A DNA stretch of 64,000 nt from Holdemanella porci (GTDB taxonomy: Bacteria; Bacillota_I; Bacilli_A; Erysipelotrichales; Erysipelotrichaceae): assembly GCF_009696075.1 (NCBI RefSeq), contig NZ_VUMR01000002.1:35905-99904 (forward strand). Reading direction: 5' to 3'. Positions 53,823-62,736 of the stretch are shown one piece after another; the first letter of the stretch is position 1; each line of letters begins with the position of its first letter. The position numbers were made by a program, and so were the translations under genes. The notes beneath the pieces are model-generated. The model saw only the letters and a list, made by a program, of their open reading frames with translations. It had not been told where the DNA came from and searched no databases.

Positions 53823-54647
53823 ATGGATGGAATATTAATTATTGATAAACCGTATGGTATGACAAGCCATGATGTTGTAAATTGGCTTCGAAAAAAATAT
53901 AAACAAAAAAAATTTGGACACACTGGTACGCTCGATCCCAACGCAACCGGCGTTTTAGTTGTTCTTTGTGGAAAGTCGTGTAAATTATTACAATTTTTGA
54001 GTGATACAGATAAAGAATATATTGGACAGATCGAATTTGGTAAAAGTACATCAACCGATGATATTTGGGGTGAAGTGGAAGCTGAAAAAGAAGTGAATTT
54101 GGATTTTTGTTTTTCAGAGGAACTTCAAAAATTTGTTGGTAAGAACCATCAATTGGTGCCAAAGACTTCCAATAAAAAAGTGAATGGGAAAAAATTAATG
54201 GACTATCAAAGAGAGGGACTTGAAGTTCCTAAAGTCTATAGCGATATTGAAATTTATTCGATGGAAGATCTTGGTGACTACAGTTTTAAAGTAGCATGTT
54301 CGAGTGGAACGTATGTTCGTAGTATTTGTCGTGATTTGGCCTTAAATACAAATAATCTAGGTTGTATGAAAAGTTTAAGAAGAACTAAGGTTGGTCGCTT
54401 TACAATTGATCAGGCTCAAACACTAGAAGATCTTGAAACACAAGAACCCGTCCTATATCCTTCAATCTATGTATTGGATCATTTAGATAAGATTGACTAT
54501 CAACCGATTCAAGATGTGTACCAAGGAAAACGCATTCGTTTAGATAATCTAAATCAAGAAGTATGTATTTTAGATGCAGGTGAGCCTATCGCAATTTATG
54601 AAAAAGAGCGTGAAGGAATTTTTAAGAGTAAAAGAGGTCTATGGTAA
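53823..54647 (+). CDS. truB: tRNA pseudouridine-55 synthase
   Basis: 274 residues. It makes pseudouridine 55 in the T-loop of tRNAs. The N-terminal GILIIDKPYGMTSHDVV and GHTGTLDPNATGVLVV (catalytic Asp38 region) are diagnostic; VACSSGTYVRSICRDLA follows and a PUA-like segment ends the protein. AAAGGTGAAATT precedes ATG 53823. Its TAA overlaps the ribF start. Confidence 0.95.
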   Translation: MDGILIIDKPYGMTSHDVVNWLRKKYKQKKFGHTGTLDPNATGVLVVLCGKSCKLLQFLSDTDKEYIGQIEFGKSTSTDDIWGEVEAEKEVNLDFCFSEELQKFVGKNHQLVPKTSNKKVNGKKLMDYQREGLEVPKVYSDIEIYSMEDLGDYSFKVACSSGTYVRSICRDLALNTNNLGCMKSLRRTKVGRFTIDQAQTLEDLETQEPVLYPSIYVLDHLDKIDYQPIQDVYQGKRIRLDNLNQEVCILDAGEPIAIYEKEREGIFKSKRGLW

Positions 54648-55624
54648 TGGAAGTCATTCGTATTGATTATCTACATGTACAAGAAAATTTGCCAAAGAGT
54701 TCTTGTTGTATTGGCTTCTTTGATGGCCTGCATACAGGGCATCAGGCATTGCTTAAGAATTGTATTGCTAAAGCCAAAGAGTTAAACATTAAAAGTGGTT
54801 TGATCACATTTGATCCAGATCCTTGGAGAATCTTTTTTCCAGATCGTGTATGTCGTCATATCACAACGTTAGAAGATCGTATCTATTTGGCAAGCGTCAT
54901 GGGTATTGAAGTGATGTATGTCATTACTTTCTCTAAGAATTTTGCAGCCTTAGATGTAGATGCCTTTCATATGTTGTTAAAAAAGATGAATGTAGCACAT
55001 ATTACTTGTGGATTTGATTTTAAATATGCTTCAAAGAATACAGGAAATGTGGATACAATTTCTTCACAAAACTACTTTGATGTTTCAGTGATTGCCAGTG
55101 TAAATTCGAAAAACGAAAAAATCTCATCCAGTCGCATTGAGCCATTGATTCAAAGTGGCAAGATTGATTTAGCCAATGAATTATTGGGGTATATGTATTC
55201 GATTGAAGGCGTGATTGAACATGGCTTTAAACGTGGCAGTACACTATTGAAGTTTCCAACCGCAAATCTTGGGGCAAATCCCGATTATTTAGTGCCTTCT
55301 AGTGGTGTTTATGCAGGTTTTGTATATGTGGATGATACATTTTATGGGGCTATGATCAATGTGGGAAACAATCCTACTTTTAAAAATACAAAAGTTTCTA
55401 TTGAAGCGCATATCTTTGATTTTGATCAAGATATTTATGAACGACAAGTACGCTTTTTCTTCTTGAAAAAGACGCGAAATGAGATTCGTTTTGATGGTTT
55501 TGAAGCCTTAAAGAAACAGTTACAGAGGGATATTGTTACTTGTAAAAAGGTGATTTTGCATGAAAAGCAGTATGTTACAAAAACCGCATCACTTTGGGGT
55601 GCGAAAGTTTTTGAGTTTAAATAA
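54647..55624 (+). CDS. ribF: Bifunctional riboflavin kinase / FAD synthetase
   Basis: 325 residues. It makes FMN and then FAD from riboflavin. The N-terminal FAD synthetase domain has GFFDGLHTGHQALLKNC and ITFDPDPWRIFFPD; SSRIEPLIQSGKIDLANELLGYMY links to the C-terminal riboflavin kinase domain with GFKRGSTLLKFPTANLG and MINVGNNPTF. The start is ATG 54647 overlapping the truB stop, with AGAGG upstream; ATG 54641 is a less likely alternative. Its product supports the many flavoproteins in this window (Bcd, Etf, Rnf), a general link only. Confidence 0.95.
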   Translation: MEVIRIDYLHVQENLPKSSCCIGFFDGLHTGHQALLKNCIAKAKELNIKSGLITFDPDPWRIFFPDRVCRHITTLEDRIYLASVMGIEVMYVITFSKNFAALDVDAFHMLLKKMNVAHITCGFDFKYASKNTGNVDTISSQNYFDVSVIASVNSKNEKISSSRIEPLIQSGKIDLANELLGYMYSIEGVIEHGFKRGSTLLKFPTANLGANPDYLVPSSGVYAGFVYVDDTFYGAMINVGNNPTFKNTKVSIEAHIFDFDQDIYERQVRFFFLKKTRNEIRFDGFEALKKQLQRDIVTCKKVILHEKQYVTKTASLWGAKVFEFK

Positions 55625-55639
55625 CTTTTTTGGTATACT
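55611..55639 (+). promoter_or_regulatory. Promoter of yqhY
   Basis: TTGAGT (55611-55616), 17-base spacer, TATACT (55634-55639). It fixes the yqhY start at 55663. Confidence 0.75.
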
Positions 55640-55662
55640 TAAAGAGAAGTGAAGGTGAAATT

Positions 55663-55992
55663 ATGGCGAAAGAATATATCGAGCTAGAACCAGGCAATGA
55701 ATATGGTGTTATTTCTTTAAATAAAACAGTTTTTTCTACAATCGCAAAGAACGTGATCGAAGAAGATGAAAATGTTCAGATTGCAGAAGGAACAAAACCA
55801 TTTAAGACAGGAATTGTCACTCGTGTTGAGAACAATAAATTGACTTTATCGATTCCTGTAAAAGTGAACCACAAATCAAATGTAAGTGATGTTTGTTTAA
55901 ATCTACAAAACAAGATCTTTGAAAGTATTTCTTATATGACAGACTTTAAACCTGAAGCGATTGAAATTCAGGTGACTGGATTTATTTTTTAA
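55663..55992 (+). CDS. Asp23/Gls24 family protein (YqhY type)
   Basis: 109 residues, DUF322/Asp23 family. The body IEEDENVQIAEG... LSIPVKVNHKSNVSDVCLNLQNKIFESISYMTDFKPEAIEIQVTGF matches the family. In Bacillus the homologue yqhY lies upstream of nusB and affects acetyl-CoA carboxylase; here the downstream block nusB-xseA-xseB-ispA-dxs-tlyA is conserved, but accB and accC are not seen. AAGGTGAAATT precedes ATG 55663. A terminator starts in the stop codon. Confidence 0.85.
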   Translation: MAKEYIELEPGNEYGVISLNKTVFSTIAKNVIEEDENVQIAEGTKPFKTGIVTRVENNKLTLSIPVKVNHKSNVSDVCLNLQNKIFESISYMTDFKPEAIEIQVTGFIF

Positions 55993-56015
55993 GGAAATCT
56001 TTTAAAGGTTTCCTT
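55991..56015 (+). terminator. Terminator of yqhY
   Basis: 9-bp stem AAGGAAATC/GGTTTCCTT (one G-U pair) followed by seven T, ending 9 bases before the next gene. Confidence 0.8.
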
Positions 56016-56027
56016 TTTTTCAATTTT

Positions 56028-56924
56028 ATGAGTGTATCTTTTGAAAATTATCTTGTGGTAGGTATTAGTTCAAGAGCTTTATTTAACTTAGAAAAAGAAA
56101 ATGAGGTTTTTGAAAAAGAAGGATTAGACGCATATCGTGACTATCAAATTGTTCACGAAAATGATGTGTTAAATCCGGGTAGTGGTTTTGCGTTAGTTAA
56201 AAACTTATTAAATATCAATAAACTCGCGAATCGAAAACTTGTTGAAGTTATTGTGATGTCAAGAAATAGTGCGGATACGTCTTTGCGTATCATTCACTCA
56301 CTAGAACATTATGATATGGACATTGGTCGAATGGTTTTGAGTGGTGGAGAAGACATCAGTCGTTATTTATCGGCGTTTGGTGTCGATTTATTCTTATCGT
56401 GTAATGAAAACGATGTATCCAATGCGATTCATGCAGGCTTTGCGGCTGGTATGATTTATGCCAGAGATACTAAATATAGTTTTCCTGACAATCAGATTCG
56501 TATCGCCTTTGATGCGGATGCCGTATTATTTTCGGCTGAATCGGAAAAGATCTATCAGGAACATGGTTTAGAAGCATTCAATGAAAATGAGATTCTAAAC
56601 CAGGATATTGCCTTACAAAAAGGTCCAATGGCTTCTTTATTAAAGAGTTTATCTTGGCTTCAAAATGAAACTAAAGATTTAAATGTATTAAGAACAGCGA
56701 TTGTAACAGCACGAAACAAAGATACGGGTGTTCGTGTAATAAAAACTTTAAGAGCATGGAATATTGTCGTAGATGAAGTATTCTTTATGCAAGGCGCTAA
56801 AAAAGCGGATGTATTAGCCTGTTTTGGTGCCAATATATTTTTTGATGATCAAGACGTGCATGCAGGGCCTGCAAGTGAAGTAGTACCAAGTGCACGCGTA
56901 CCATATAAAGAAGGAGATATGTAG
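56028..56924 (+). CDS. Cytosolic 5'-nucleotidase type I family protein
   Basis: 298 residues of the 5'-nucleotidase family PF06189 (cytosolic NT5C1 type), which removes phosphate from nucleoside monophosphates. Signatures are LVVGISSRALFNLE, DVLNPGSGFALVKNLL, VMSRNSADTSLRI, an HAD-like FDADAVLFSAESE (about 161-173), and VTARNKDTGVRVIKTLR. There is no ribosome-binding site before ATG 56028 and a terminator ends nine bases earlier, so expression may depend on read-through. It is not part of the usual yqhY-nusB block. Confidence 0.88.
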   Translation: MSVSFENYLVVGISSRALFNLEKENEVFEKEGLDAYRDYQIVHENDVLNPGSGFALVKNLLNINKLANRKLVEVIVMSRNSADTSLRIIHSLEHYDMDIGRMVLSGGEDISRYLSAFGVDLFLSCNENDVSNAIHAGFAAGMIYARDTKYSFPDNQIRIAFDADAVLFSAESEKIYQEHGLEAFNENEILNQDIALQKGPMASLLKSLSWLQNETKDLNVLRTAIVTARNKDTGVRVIKTLRAWNIVVDEVFFMQGAKKADVLACFGANIFFDDQDVHAGPASEVVPSARVPYKEGDM

Positions 56925-57302
56925 ATGAATAGACATGAACAACGTGTAGTTGCGATGCAAAGTGTGTATCAACACTTATTATTAGGAAAGGATATTCGTA
57001 AATGTGTATTTGATGTAATGAAAGGTTCAAATGACATTGATGGATATTTATATAGTTTAACAATGGGAACTATTGAAAACAAAGAAGCTTTCGAACAAAA
57101 AATCAATGAATTATTACGTGATGACTGGGATTTTGATCGTTTAAGTATGTTAGAACAAGCCATTCTTTTAATTTCTTTCCAGGAAATCTTGGCAAACGAT
57201 ACACCGAAAGCTGTTGTAATCAACGAAGCGATTACTTTGGCTAAAAAGTATTGCGATGATAATTCTTATAAATTATTAAATGGAGTTCTTGACCAGCTAT
57301 GA
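56925..57302 (+). CDS. nusB: Transcription antitermination factor NusB
   Basis: 125 residues, all-helical RNA-binding protein. HEQRVVAMQSVYQHLL at the N-terminus and LSMLEQAILLISFQEIL... PKAVVINEAITLAKKY are diagnostic. It starts directly after the 5'-nucleotidase stop, with GAAGGAGATATGTAG as ribosome-binding site, and overlaps xseA by four bases. Confidence 0.95.
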   Translation: MNRHEQRVVAMQSVYQHLLLGKDIRKCVFDVMKGSNDIDGYLYSLTMGTIENKEAFEQKINELLRDDWDFDRLSMLEQAILLISFQEILANDTPKAVVINEAITLAKKYCDDNSYKLLNGVLDQL

Positions 57303-58630
57303 GAAACGAAATGGTTGTAAGTATTTCTAGTGTTATTGCTCGCATTAAAAATGTTTTAACACAAACCATGGATCTAGATGGCATCTGGATTCAGGGTGAA
57401 ATCAGCAACCTGACAAAACACAGATCGGGACATTATTATTTTTCTTTGAAAGATAAAAGCGGAGAAATGAGTTGTGTTATGTTTTCAAGTTATGTATCAC
57501 GTTTAAACTTCAATGTAGAAGAAGGTATGCGTGTTTTAGTTTCAGGAAGTATTAATGTGTATGAACAAAGGGGCAGTCTTCAGCTTGTGATTCGTAAAAT
57601 GAAACAAGATGGTTTAGGTGATTTATATCTTGAATTTGAAAAAAGAAAACAAGATCTTTTGAGGGCTGGCTATTTTGATGAAAGTCATAAGAAGGCTAAA
57701 CCTGACTATATTGAAAATATTGGTGTTGTAACTGGAGCTCAGGCTGCTGCCTTACAAGATGTATTATCAACTATTCAAAGGCGCTGGCCGATGATGAAGG
57801 TTACTTTATATCCTAGTTTAGTGCAAGGTAGTTTTGCACCTAAAAGTTTGATTCAATCCTTGAAAGAGGCTGATACTCATAATCATGATGCCTTATTGAT
57901 TGTTCGTGGTGGAGGAAGCTTTGAAGATTTGTTCTGTTTTAATGATATCCAGCTTGTAAAGACGATTTACAGTTTAAATACATATATTGTCAGTGGTGTA
58001 GGTCATGAAGTGGATACAACATTATGTGATCTTGTCTGTGATCATCGAAGTGTAACCCCTACAGCAGCTGCACAATGGGTGACATTGGATCAATATGAAG
58101 TGATGACGCAAATTTTGAAGGATAGAGAATTGTTGAGGCAAAACATGTCTATGATTTTAAATCACAACAAGTTAAAACTGGATTCGTATAAGAATCATCC
58201 GTATTTAAAGGATCCAAAATCTTTTATTATAGAAAAACAATTAAAACTAGATGGCTACAATACACAAATTGAACATGTACTAGAGCTAGAGCTGCAAAAG
58301 AAAAATGTTATTAAGAATTATACACAACAAATGCATTTGCGTATGATGAATATAGTAAAGGTACAAGAAAATAAACTTTCTATGGTGCCTGAAAAACTAA
58401 GATCGAATATGCAAGTTTTACTACAAAATTCTAGACATTCTTTACAAAAAAATTGTGCTTTATTGGATGCCTATTCACCTTTAAAGGTACTTTCTCGTGG
58501 TTATAGTATCTCAAAGATTGAAGATAAAGTTATTAAGCATGTCAAAGATGTCGCAAGTGATGATATAATGGTAACAAGAGTAAATGATGGTGTGATCACT
58601 TCATGTGTTGTATCCACTAAGGAGGAATAA
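57299..58630 (+). CDS. xseA: Exodeoxyribonuclease VII large subunit
   Basis: 443 residues. N-terminal OB fold (GIWIQGEISNLTKHRSGHYYFSLKD) then the catalytic domain with GVVTGAQAAALQDVLSTIQRRWP and RGGGSFEDLFCFND, VSGVGHEVDTTLCDLVCDHRSVTPTAAA, and a long coiled coil to the end (about 300-420). Start ATG 57299 overlaps nusB; ATG 57311 is possible. Confidence 0.95.
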   Translation: MRNEMVVSISSVIARIKNVLTQTMDLDGIWIQGEISNLTKHRSGHYYFSLKDKSGEMSCVMFSSYVSRLNFNVEEGMRVLVSGSINVYEQRGSLQLVIRKMKQDGLGDLYLEFEKRKQDLLRAGYFDESHKKAKPDYIENIGVVTGAQAAALQDVLSTIQRRWPMMKVTLYPSLVQGSFAPKSLIQSLKEADTHNHDALLIVRGGGSFEDLFCFNDIQLVKTIYSLNTYIVSGVGHEVDTTLCDLVCDHRSVTPTAAAQWVTLDQYEVMTQILKDRELLRQNMSMILNHNKLKLDSYKNHPYLKDPKSFIIEKQLKLDGYNTQIEHVLELELQKKNVIKNYTQQMHLRMMNIVKVQENKLSMVPEKLRSNMQVLLQNSRHSLQKNCALLDAYSPLKVLSRGYSISKIEDKVIKHVKDVASDDIMVTRVNDGVITSCVVSTKEE

Positions 58631-58631
58631 A

Positions 58632-58841
58632 ATGGCCGCTAAACAAATGAAATTTCAAGAGGCGATGAAGCGATTGGATGAAATCGTGGCTTTGTTAAAT
58701 AATAATGAATTGGAGCTTGAAGAGGCCATGTCATTATTTGAGGAAGGCTTGAAATTGAGTGCGCAATGCGAAAAACAATTAAAAAAATTTGAAACAAAAA
58801 TGGATCAGTTGATGGAGGTGAATCAAGATGATGGTGAATAA
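58632..58841 (+). CDS. xseB: Exodeoxyribonuclease VII small subunit
   Basis: 69 residues. FQEAMKRLDEIVALLNNNELELEEAMSLFEEGLKLS is the family signature. The start is ATG 58632 behind AAGGAGGAATAAA; the upstream frame from 58605 belongs to the end of xseA. Overlaps ispA by 11-14 bases. Confidence 0.95.
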   Translation: MAAKQMKFQEAMKRLDEIVALLNNNELELEEAMSLFEEGLKLSAQCEKQLKKFETKMDQLMEVNQDDGE

Positions 58842-59676
58842 AGAATTCGAAGATTATTTATTAATGCGAGTACATGAAAATGATGATTGTCGTACAAAAG
58901 ATGCGATGGCCTATTCATTGATGAATGGGGGTAAGCGTGTACGTCCTACTTTGTTGTTTTCTGTACTAGAAGGCTATGGAATCGATGCAAGAGTTGGATA
59001 TCCATGTGCTTGTGCCATTGAAATGATTCATACATATTCATTGGTTCATGATGATCTTCCAGCTATGGATAATGATGATTTACGTCGAGGTAAACCAAGT
59101 TGTCATAAAGCTTATGATGAGGCAACTGCCATTCTTGCGGGCGATGGACTATTGACGAAGGCATTTGAAGTTGCATTGGATAGTGAATGTAGTGCTGAAC
59201 AAAAAGTAGCTTTAGTAAAGGCTCTTTCTTGGTATGCCGGGATTGATGGCATGATTTATGGACAAACTTTAGATTTACAGTCTGAAAATGATCCAAATCC
59301 AACACTTGCACTTTTACAGGAAATTGATCACTACAAGACTAGCAAATTATTAACATTACCATTGGTTTGTGGATGTATCTTAGCGAATAAATTCGATGAT
59401 GTTGAACACTTCCGTAAGATAGGTCTTGTGTTAGGTCTTGAATTCCAGATGCAGGATGATATTTTGGATGTTACTGGTAGTGAAGAAGTGGTTGGAAAGT
59501 CATTGAGTGATGTAGATAATCATAAAGTTACAGCTGTATCTTTATTAGGGCTTCAAGGTGCTAAAGATATGGTTGCTAGCTATGATGAAACAATTCGTAA
59601 AGAACTAGGTTTTGTGAGTTGTGATGTAACTTCACTGACAAAAGTATTGGATACTTTATTAAAGCGTACATATTAA
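58828..59676 (+). CDS. ispA: Farnesyl/geranyl diphosphate synthase
   Basis: 282 residues, short-chain trans-prenyl synthase. The first Asp-rich motif is HDDLPAMDNDDLRRG (about 76-90), the second is MQDDILDVTG (about 208-217); MAYSLMNGGKRVRPTL and GQTLDLQSE are typical. It uses products of the DXP pathway that starts with dxs just downstream. ATG 58828 or 58831 (ATGATG), in the end of xseB behind GGAGGTG. Confidence 0.94.
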   Translation: MMVNKEFEDYLLMRVHENDDCRTKDAMAYSLMNGGKRVRPTLLFSVLEGYGIDARVGYPCACAIEMIHTYSLVHDDLPAMDNDDLRRGKPSCHKAYDEATAILAGDGLLTKAFEVALDSECSAEQKVALVKALSWYAGIDGMIYGQTLDLQSENDPNPTLALLQEIDHYKTSKLLTLPLVCGCILANKFDDVEHFRKIGLVLGLEFQMQDDILDVTGSEEVVGKSLSDVDNHKVTAVSLLGLQGAKDMVASYDETIRKELGFVSCDVTSLTKVLDTLLKRTY

Positions 59677-59719
59677 TATATGGAATTTCTTTGAAAAAAG
59701 GGGTATATTAATAATAGCT

Positions 59720-59746
59720 AAAACTAGTCTTTAGCGGACTAGTTTT
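59720..59746 (+). terminator. Hairpin terminator between ispA and dxs
   Basis: 10-bp stem AAAACTAGTC/GACTAGTTTT with a seven-base loop and T7. A dxs promoter was not clearly found, so it may be a leaky terminator within the block. Confidence 0.82.
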
Positions 59747-59764
59747 TTTAACGAGGGTTATAAA

Positions 59765-61627
59765 ATGAGAAAGATTAGTCAAGTGTATGACATTGAGTCA
59801 CCTAGTCAAATCAAAGATATGTCAATCGATGAGCTTACACAATTGTGCAGCGATATTCGAACTTTTTTAATCGAGTCGATTTCGAAAACAGGCGGACATT
59901 TATCGAGTAATCTTGGGATTGTCGAAGTCACAGTTGCGATGCACTATGTCTTTGATTCACCAAAAGATAAAATGATTTTTGATGTAGGGCACCAATGTTA
60001 CACACATAAACTATTAACAGGAAGATCCACTCAATTTGCGACATTACGTAAAAAGGGTGGGCTTTCAGGATATCAAAAGCGAAGTGAAAGTAAGTATGAC
60101 TGTTGGGAAGCAGGACACTCTTCTACTTCTTTATCTGCCGCACTCGGCTATGCGATTGCACGTGATTTAATGCATGATGATTATCAAGTTGTTGCTGTAA
60201 TTGGAGACGGTTCATTAACGGGTGGTATGGCACTAGAGGCTTTAAATGATATTGGTTCTAAACAAAAGAAGATGGTCATCATCTTTAATGATAATAATAT
60301 GTCGATTTCTAAAAATTATAGTGGTGTTGAAAAACGAATTACAGATATTCGTGCTTCTCACTTATATATAGATTTAAAACATGATGTTAAAAACAACTTA
60401 AAATCCAATAAATTAGGAACTAACGTATTGAATACATTGTCACATTTCCGTGATAAAATCAAAGATGAAGTGATCGATGCTCCATTATTTAAAGAGTTTA
60501 ACTTAGATTATATGGGACCTGTCGATGGCCATGATATTGCTAGCTTGATCAAAGTTTTTCAGGCTGCCAAAGAACACGATGGCCCCATTGTTGTACATGT
60601 CCTAACACAGAAAGGAAAAGGCTATAAATTTGCGGAACAAGATAAAGTAGGTAAGTGGCATGGAGTCAGTCCGTTTGATGTCGCAACGGGAAAATCTTTG
60701 TGTTTACTTCCGCCTAATGAAATTTCCTGGTCACAAGTGATCTCAAATACGGTTATGGATCTGGCGGAAAAAGATAAGAGTATTGTTGCAATCACACCCG
60801 CGATGGCGCAGGGTAGTAAATTATTAGAATTTCAAAAACGTTATCCAGATCGTTTTTTTGATTGTGGAATAGCCGAACAGCATGCCGTGACAATGGCTTG
60901 TGCTATGGCTTTAGGTGGATTAAAACCATTTGTGAGTATTTATTCGTCTTTCCTTCAAAGAGCTTATGATCAAGTCAACCACGACATGGCAAGAATGAAT
61001 GTGCCTATTGTGCTTGGAATTGATCGTTGTGGCTTAGTTGGAGATGATGGTGAAACGCATCAAGGTGTGTTTGATATTGCGATGCTTAGAAGTATTCCAA
61101 ATCTTGTCTTATCTCAGCCAAAAGATGCCCAAGAAGCACAGAATATGATTTATACAGCCTTTGCCTCTAAGAAACCATTTTGTGTACGTTATCCTAGAGG
61201 AAATGTGAGATACGCAAAAAACAAGTCGTATTCATTGATTCCAATTGGTACTTGGGAAAAATTTGTGGTTGGAACACCAACGCAAATTGTGATCACATAT
61301 GGACCGGATGTGGATCATGTGATCAATAAGGCAAGAGAAAATCAGATTGGCTTACTTGTTGTCAATGCACGTTTCTTTAAACCAATCGATGAAGTTATGA
61401 TGAAAGATTTATTAAAATTAAACCTTCCAATTACGGTTTATGAAACGGATATTAAGAAGGGCGGCTTATCGAGTGCTATTTTAGAATATATGAATACATT
61501 GGATGAAAAAATTCATGTATTAGCTATTGGCGATCACTATGTATGTCATGGTTCGATTCGTTCTTTACGTATTCAAGAAGGTATTAGCACAGAATGTTTA
61601 TTTGAGGAACTAGAAAAAAATGGATAA
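59765..61627 (+). CDS. dxs: 1-deoxy-D-xylulose-5-phosphate synthase
   Basis: 620 residues, thiamine-diphosphate enzyme; condenses pyruvate and glyceraldehyde 3-phosphate, the first step of the non-mevalonate isoprenoid pathway. TGGHLSSNLGIVE, DVGHQCYTHKLLTGR, the ThDP motif GDGSLTGGMALEALND, IFNDNNMSISKN, and the central domain DCGIAEQHAVTMACAMA, with YPRGN near the C-terminus, are all intact. The length is normal. GAGGGTTATAA precedes ATG 59765. The end overlaps tlyA by eight bases. Confidence 0.96.
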   Translation: MRKISQVYDIESPSQIKDMSIDELTQLCSDIRTFLIESISKTGGHLSSNLGIVEVTVAMHYVFDSPKDKMIFDVGHQCYTHKLLTGRSTQFATLRKKGGLSGYQKRSESKYDCWEAGHSSTSLSAALGYAIARDLMHDDYQVVAVIGDGSLTGGMALEALNDIGSKQKKMVIIFNDNNMSISKNYSGVEKRITDIRASHLYIDLKHDVKNNLKSNKLGTNVLNTLSHFRDKIKDEVIDAPLFKEFNLDYMGPVDGHDIASLIKVFQAAKEHDGPIVVHVLTQKGKGYKFAEQDKVGKWHGVSPFDVATGKSLCLLPPNEISWSQVISNTVMDLAEKDKSIVAITPAMAQGSKLLEFQKRYPDRFFDCGIAEQHAVTMACAMALGGLKPFVSIYSSFLQRAYDQVNHDMARMNVPIVLGIDRCGLVGDDGETHQGVFDIAMLRSIPNLVLSQPKDAQEAQNMIYTAFASKKPFCVRYPRGNVRYAKNKSYSLIPIGTWEKFVVGTPTQIVITYGPDVDHVINKARENQIGLLVVNARFFKPIDEVMMKDLLKLNLPITVYETDIKKGGLSSAILEYMNTLDEKIHVLAIGDHYVCHGSIRSLRIQEGISTECLFEELEKNG

Positions 61628-62351
61628 GATTCGTTTAGATAAAGCTTTACTCAATCAGATATCGTCTCGTGCAAAAGCACAGGATATGATTAAAGAAGGT
61701 AAAATCAGTGTCAATGGAAAAGTAATCACAAAGGCTAGTTTTTTAGTTGGGGATGAAGATGATATTGTCGTAACACATACTGAGGATGAATTTGTTTCCC
61801 GTGGTGCCTTTAAACTAAAGGGTTGTTTAGATAAGTACAATGTGAATATTCAAAATCAGGTTGTATTAGATATTGGTGCGAGTACAGGTGGATTTACGGA
61901 TGTATGTCTTCGATATGGAGCAAAAAAAGTATATGCCTTAGATGTAGGTCATCTTCAACTTGCCAAAGAATTAGATCAAGATTGTCGTGTAATCAAAATG
62001 GAAGGGCATAACGCTCGTGAAATTGTACCAGAATGGTTTAATGAATCGATTGATTTTATGTGTATGGATGTTAGTTTTATATCTTGTAAGACCATATTGG
62101 AACATGTATTACGTGTTTTATCCATTCCTCATATTGCGATACTTGTAAAACCACAATTTGAGTGTGGTCCCACTGCTTTGAATAAGCATGGCGTTCTAAA
62201 GAATTCTAAGCTTGCCTTACAGATTGTTGAAGATGTAAAATCTTTTCTATTTCAATATTATGGAAGTGTTGAAGCGATGCCAAGCATTCTAGAAGGAAGA
62301 AGTGGCAATCAGGAGTATATGGTGTATGCCAAAGATTTAAGAATATCTTAA
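61620..62351 (+). CDS. TlyA-family rRNA 2'-O-methyltransferase (YqxC)
   Basis: 243 residues. N-terminal S4 domain (about 1-62, RLDKALLNQISSRAKAQDMI) and a FtsJ/RrmJ-like SAM methyltransferase domain with VVLDIGASTGGFTDVCLRYGAKKVYALDVG (about 80-109). TlyA proteins methylate ribosomal RNA and are often mis-called hemolysins. It closes the conserved dxs-yqxC pairing; the arginine repressor and recN genes that often follow are not here because transposon sequence begins. Confidence 0.93.
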   Translation: MDKIRLDKALLNQISSRAKAQDMIKEGKISVNGKVITKASFLVGDEDDIVVTHTEDEFVSRGAFKLKGCLDKYNVNIQNQVVLDIGASTGGFTDVCLRYGAKKVYALDVGHLQLAKELDQDCRVIKMEGHNAREIVPEWFNESIDFMCMDVSFISCKTILEHVLRVLSIPHIAILVKPQFECGPTALNKHGVLKNSKLALQIVEDVKSFLFQYYGSVEAMPSILEGRSGNQEYMVYAKDLRIS

Positions 62352-62366
62352 TGTGAAGATATTCTT
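62339..62366 (+). terminator. Terminator of the dxs-tlyA unit
   Basis: Perfect 11-bp stem AAGAATATCTT/AAGATATTCTT with a six-base loop, then a run of T; it covers the tlyA stop codon. Confidence 0.87.
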
Positions 62367-62370
62367 ATTT

Positions 62371-62497
62371 TTTTGTATATTAAGATTTTGGTTTCTGAAC
62401 AGGGAAATGTAATATGTGAAAAAATATCGGATTATCACAATTTGTAGGTTATCAGGAACGATAAAAAGGGCTATTGAAAATAGCCAACATTTTGTAT
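62371..62497. repeat. Dispersed repeat, copy B
   Basis: Second copy of the ~130-base repeat at 25294-25427, again starting at the T-run of an intrinsic terminator. It keeps the hairpin GGGCTATTGAAAATAGCC (62469-62486) preceded by CAGGAACGATAAA. It lies on the C-terminal side of the IS91-like transposase and may be that element's end. Confidence 0.6.
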
Positions 62498-62515
62498 TTG
62501 TCTTTAGTTGCTGAA

Positions 62516-62680
62516 TTATTTTTTTACAATCATCTTATGATCGCATTCAGGGTAGTGCATCATATAGTTTTCTTCAGGTTCATTTGGAAATAATTCATCG
62601 ATCAACCATCTAGGTACTTCTTCTTCGTAACCGCATTTTGTGCATTTCATCAATACATCTTTTTCTGTATGTTCTGTCAT
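62516..62680 (-). CDS. Small zinc-ribbon-like protein of the IS91-like element
   Basis: 54 residues. CTKCGYEEEVPRWL (Cys 13 and 16) and a distal HYPECDH resemble a zinc ribbon. ATG 62680 is 57 bases after the transposase stop. The same ORF, truncated, accompanies the other relic (about 41100-41150), so it belongs to the element. There is no strong ribosome-binding site. Role unknown. Confidence 0.6.
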   Translation of the reverse strand: MTEHTEKDVLMKCTKCGYEEEVPRWLIDELFPNEPEENYMMHYPECDHKMIVKK

Positions 62681-62736
62681 TTCTTTTGTCCTTGAATGGA
62701 TTATATGTATAAGTATACTGCATTGTGGCTTTACAT

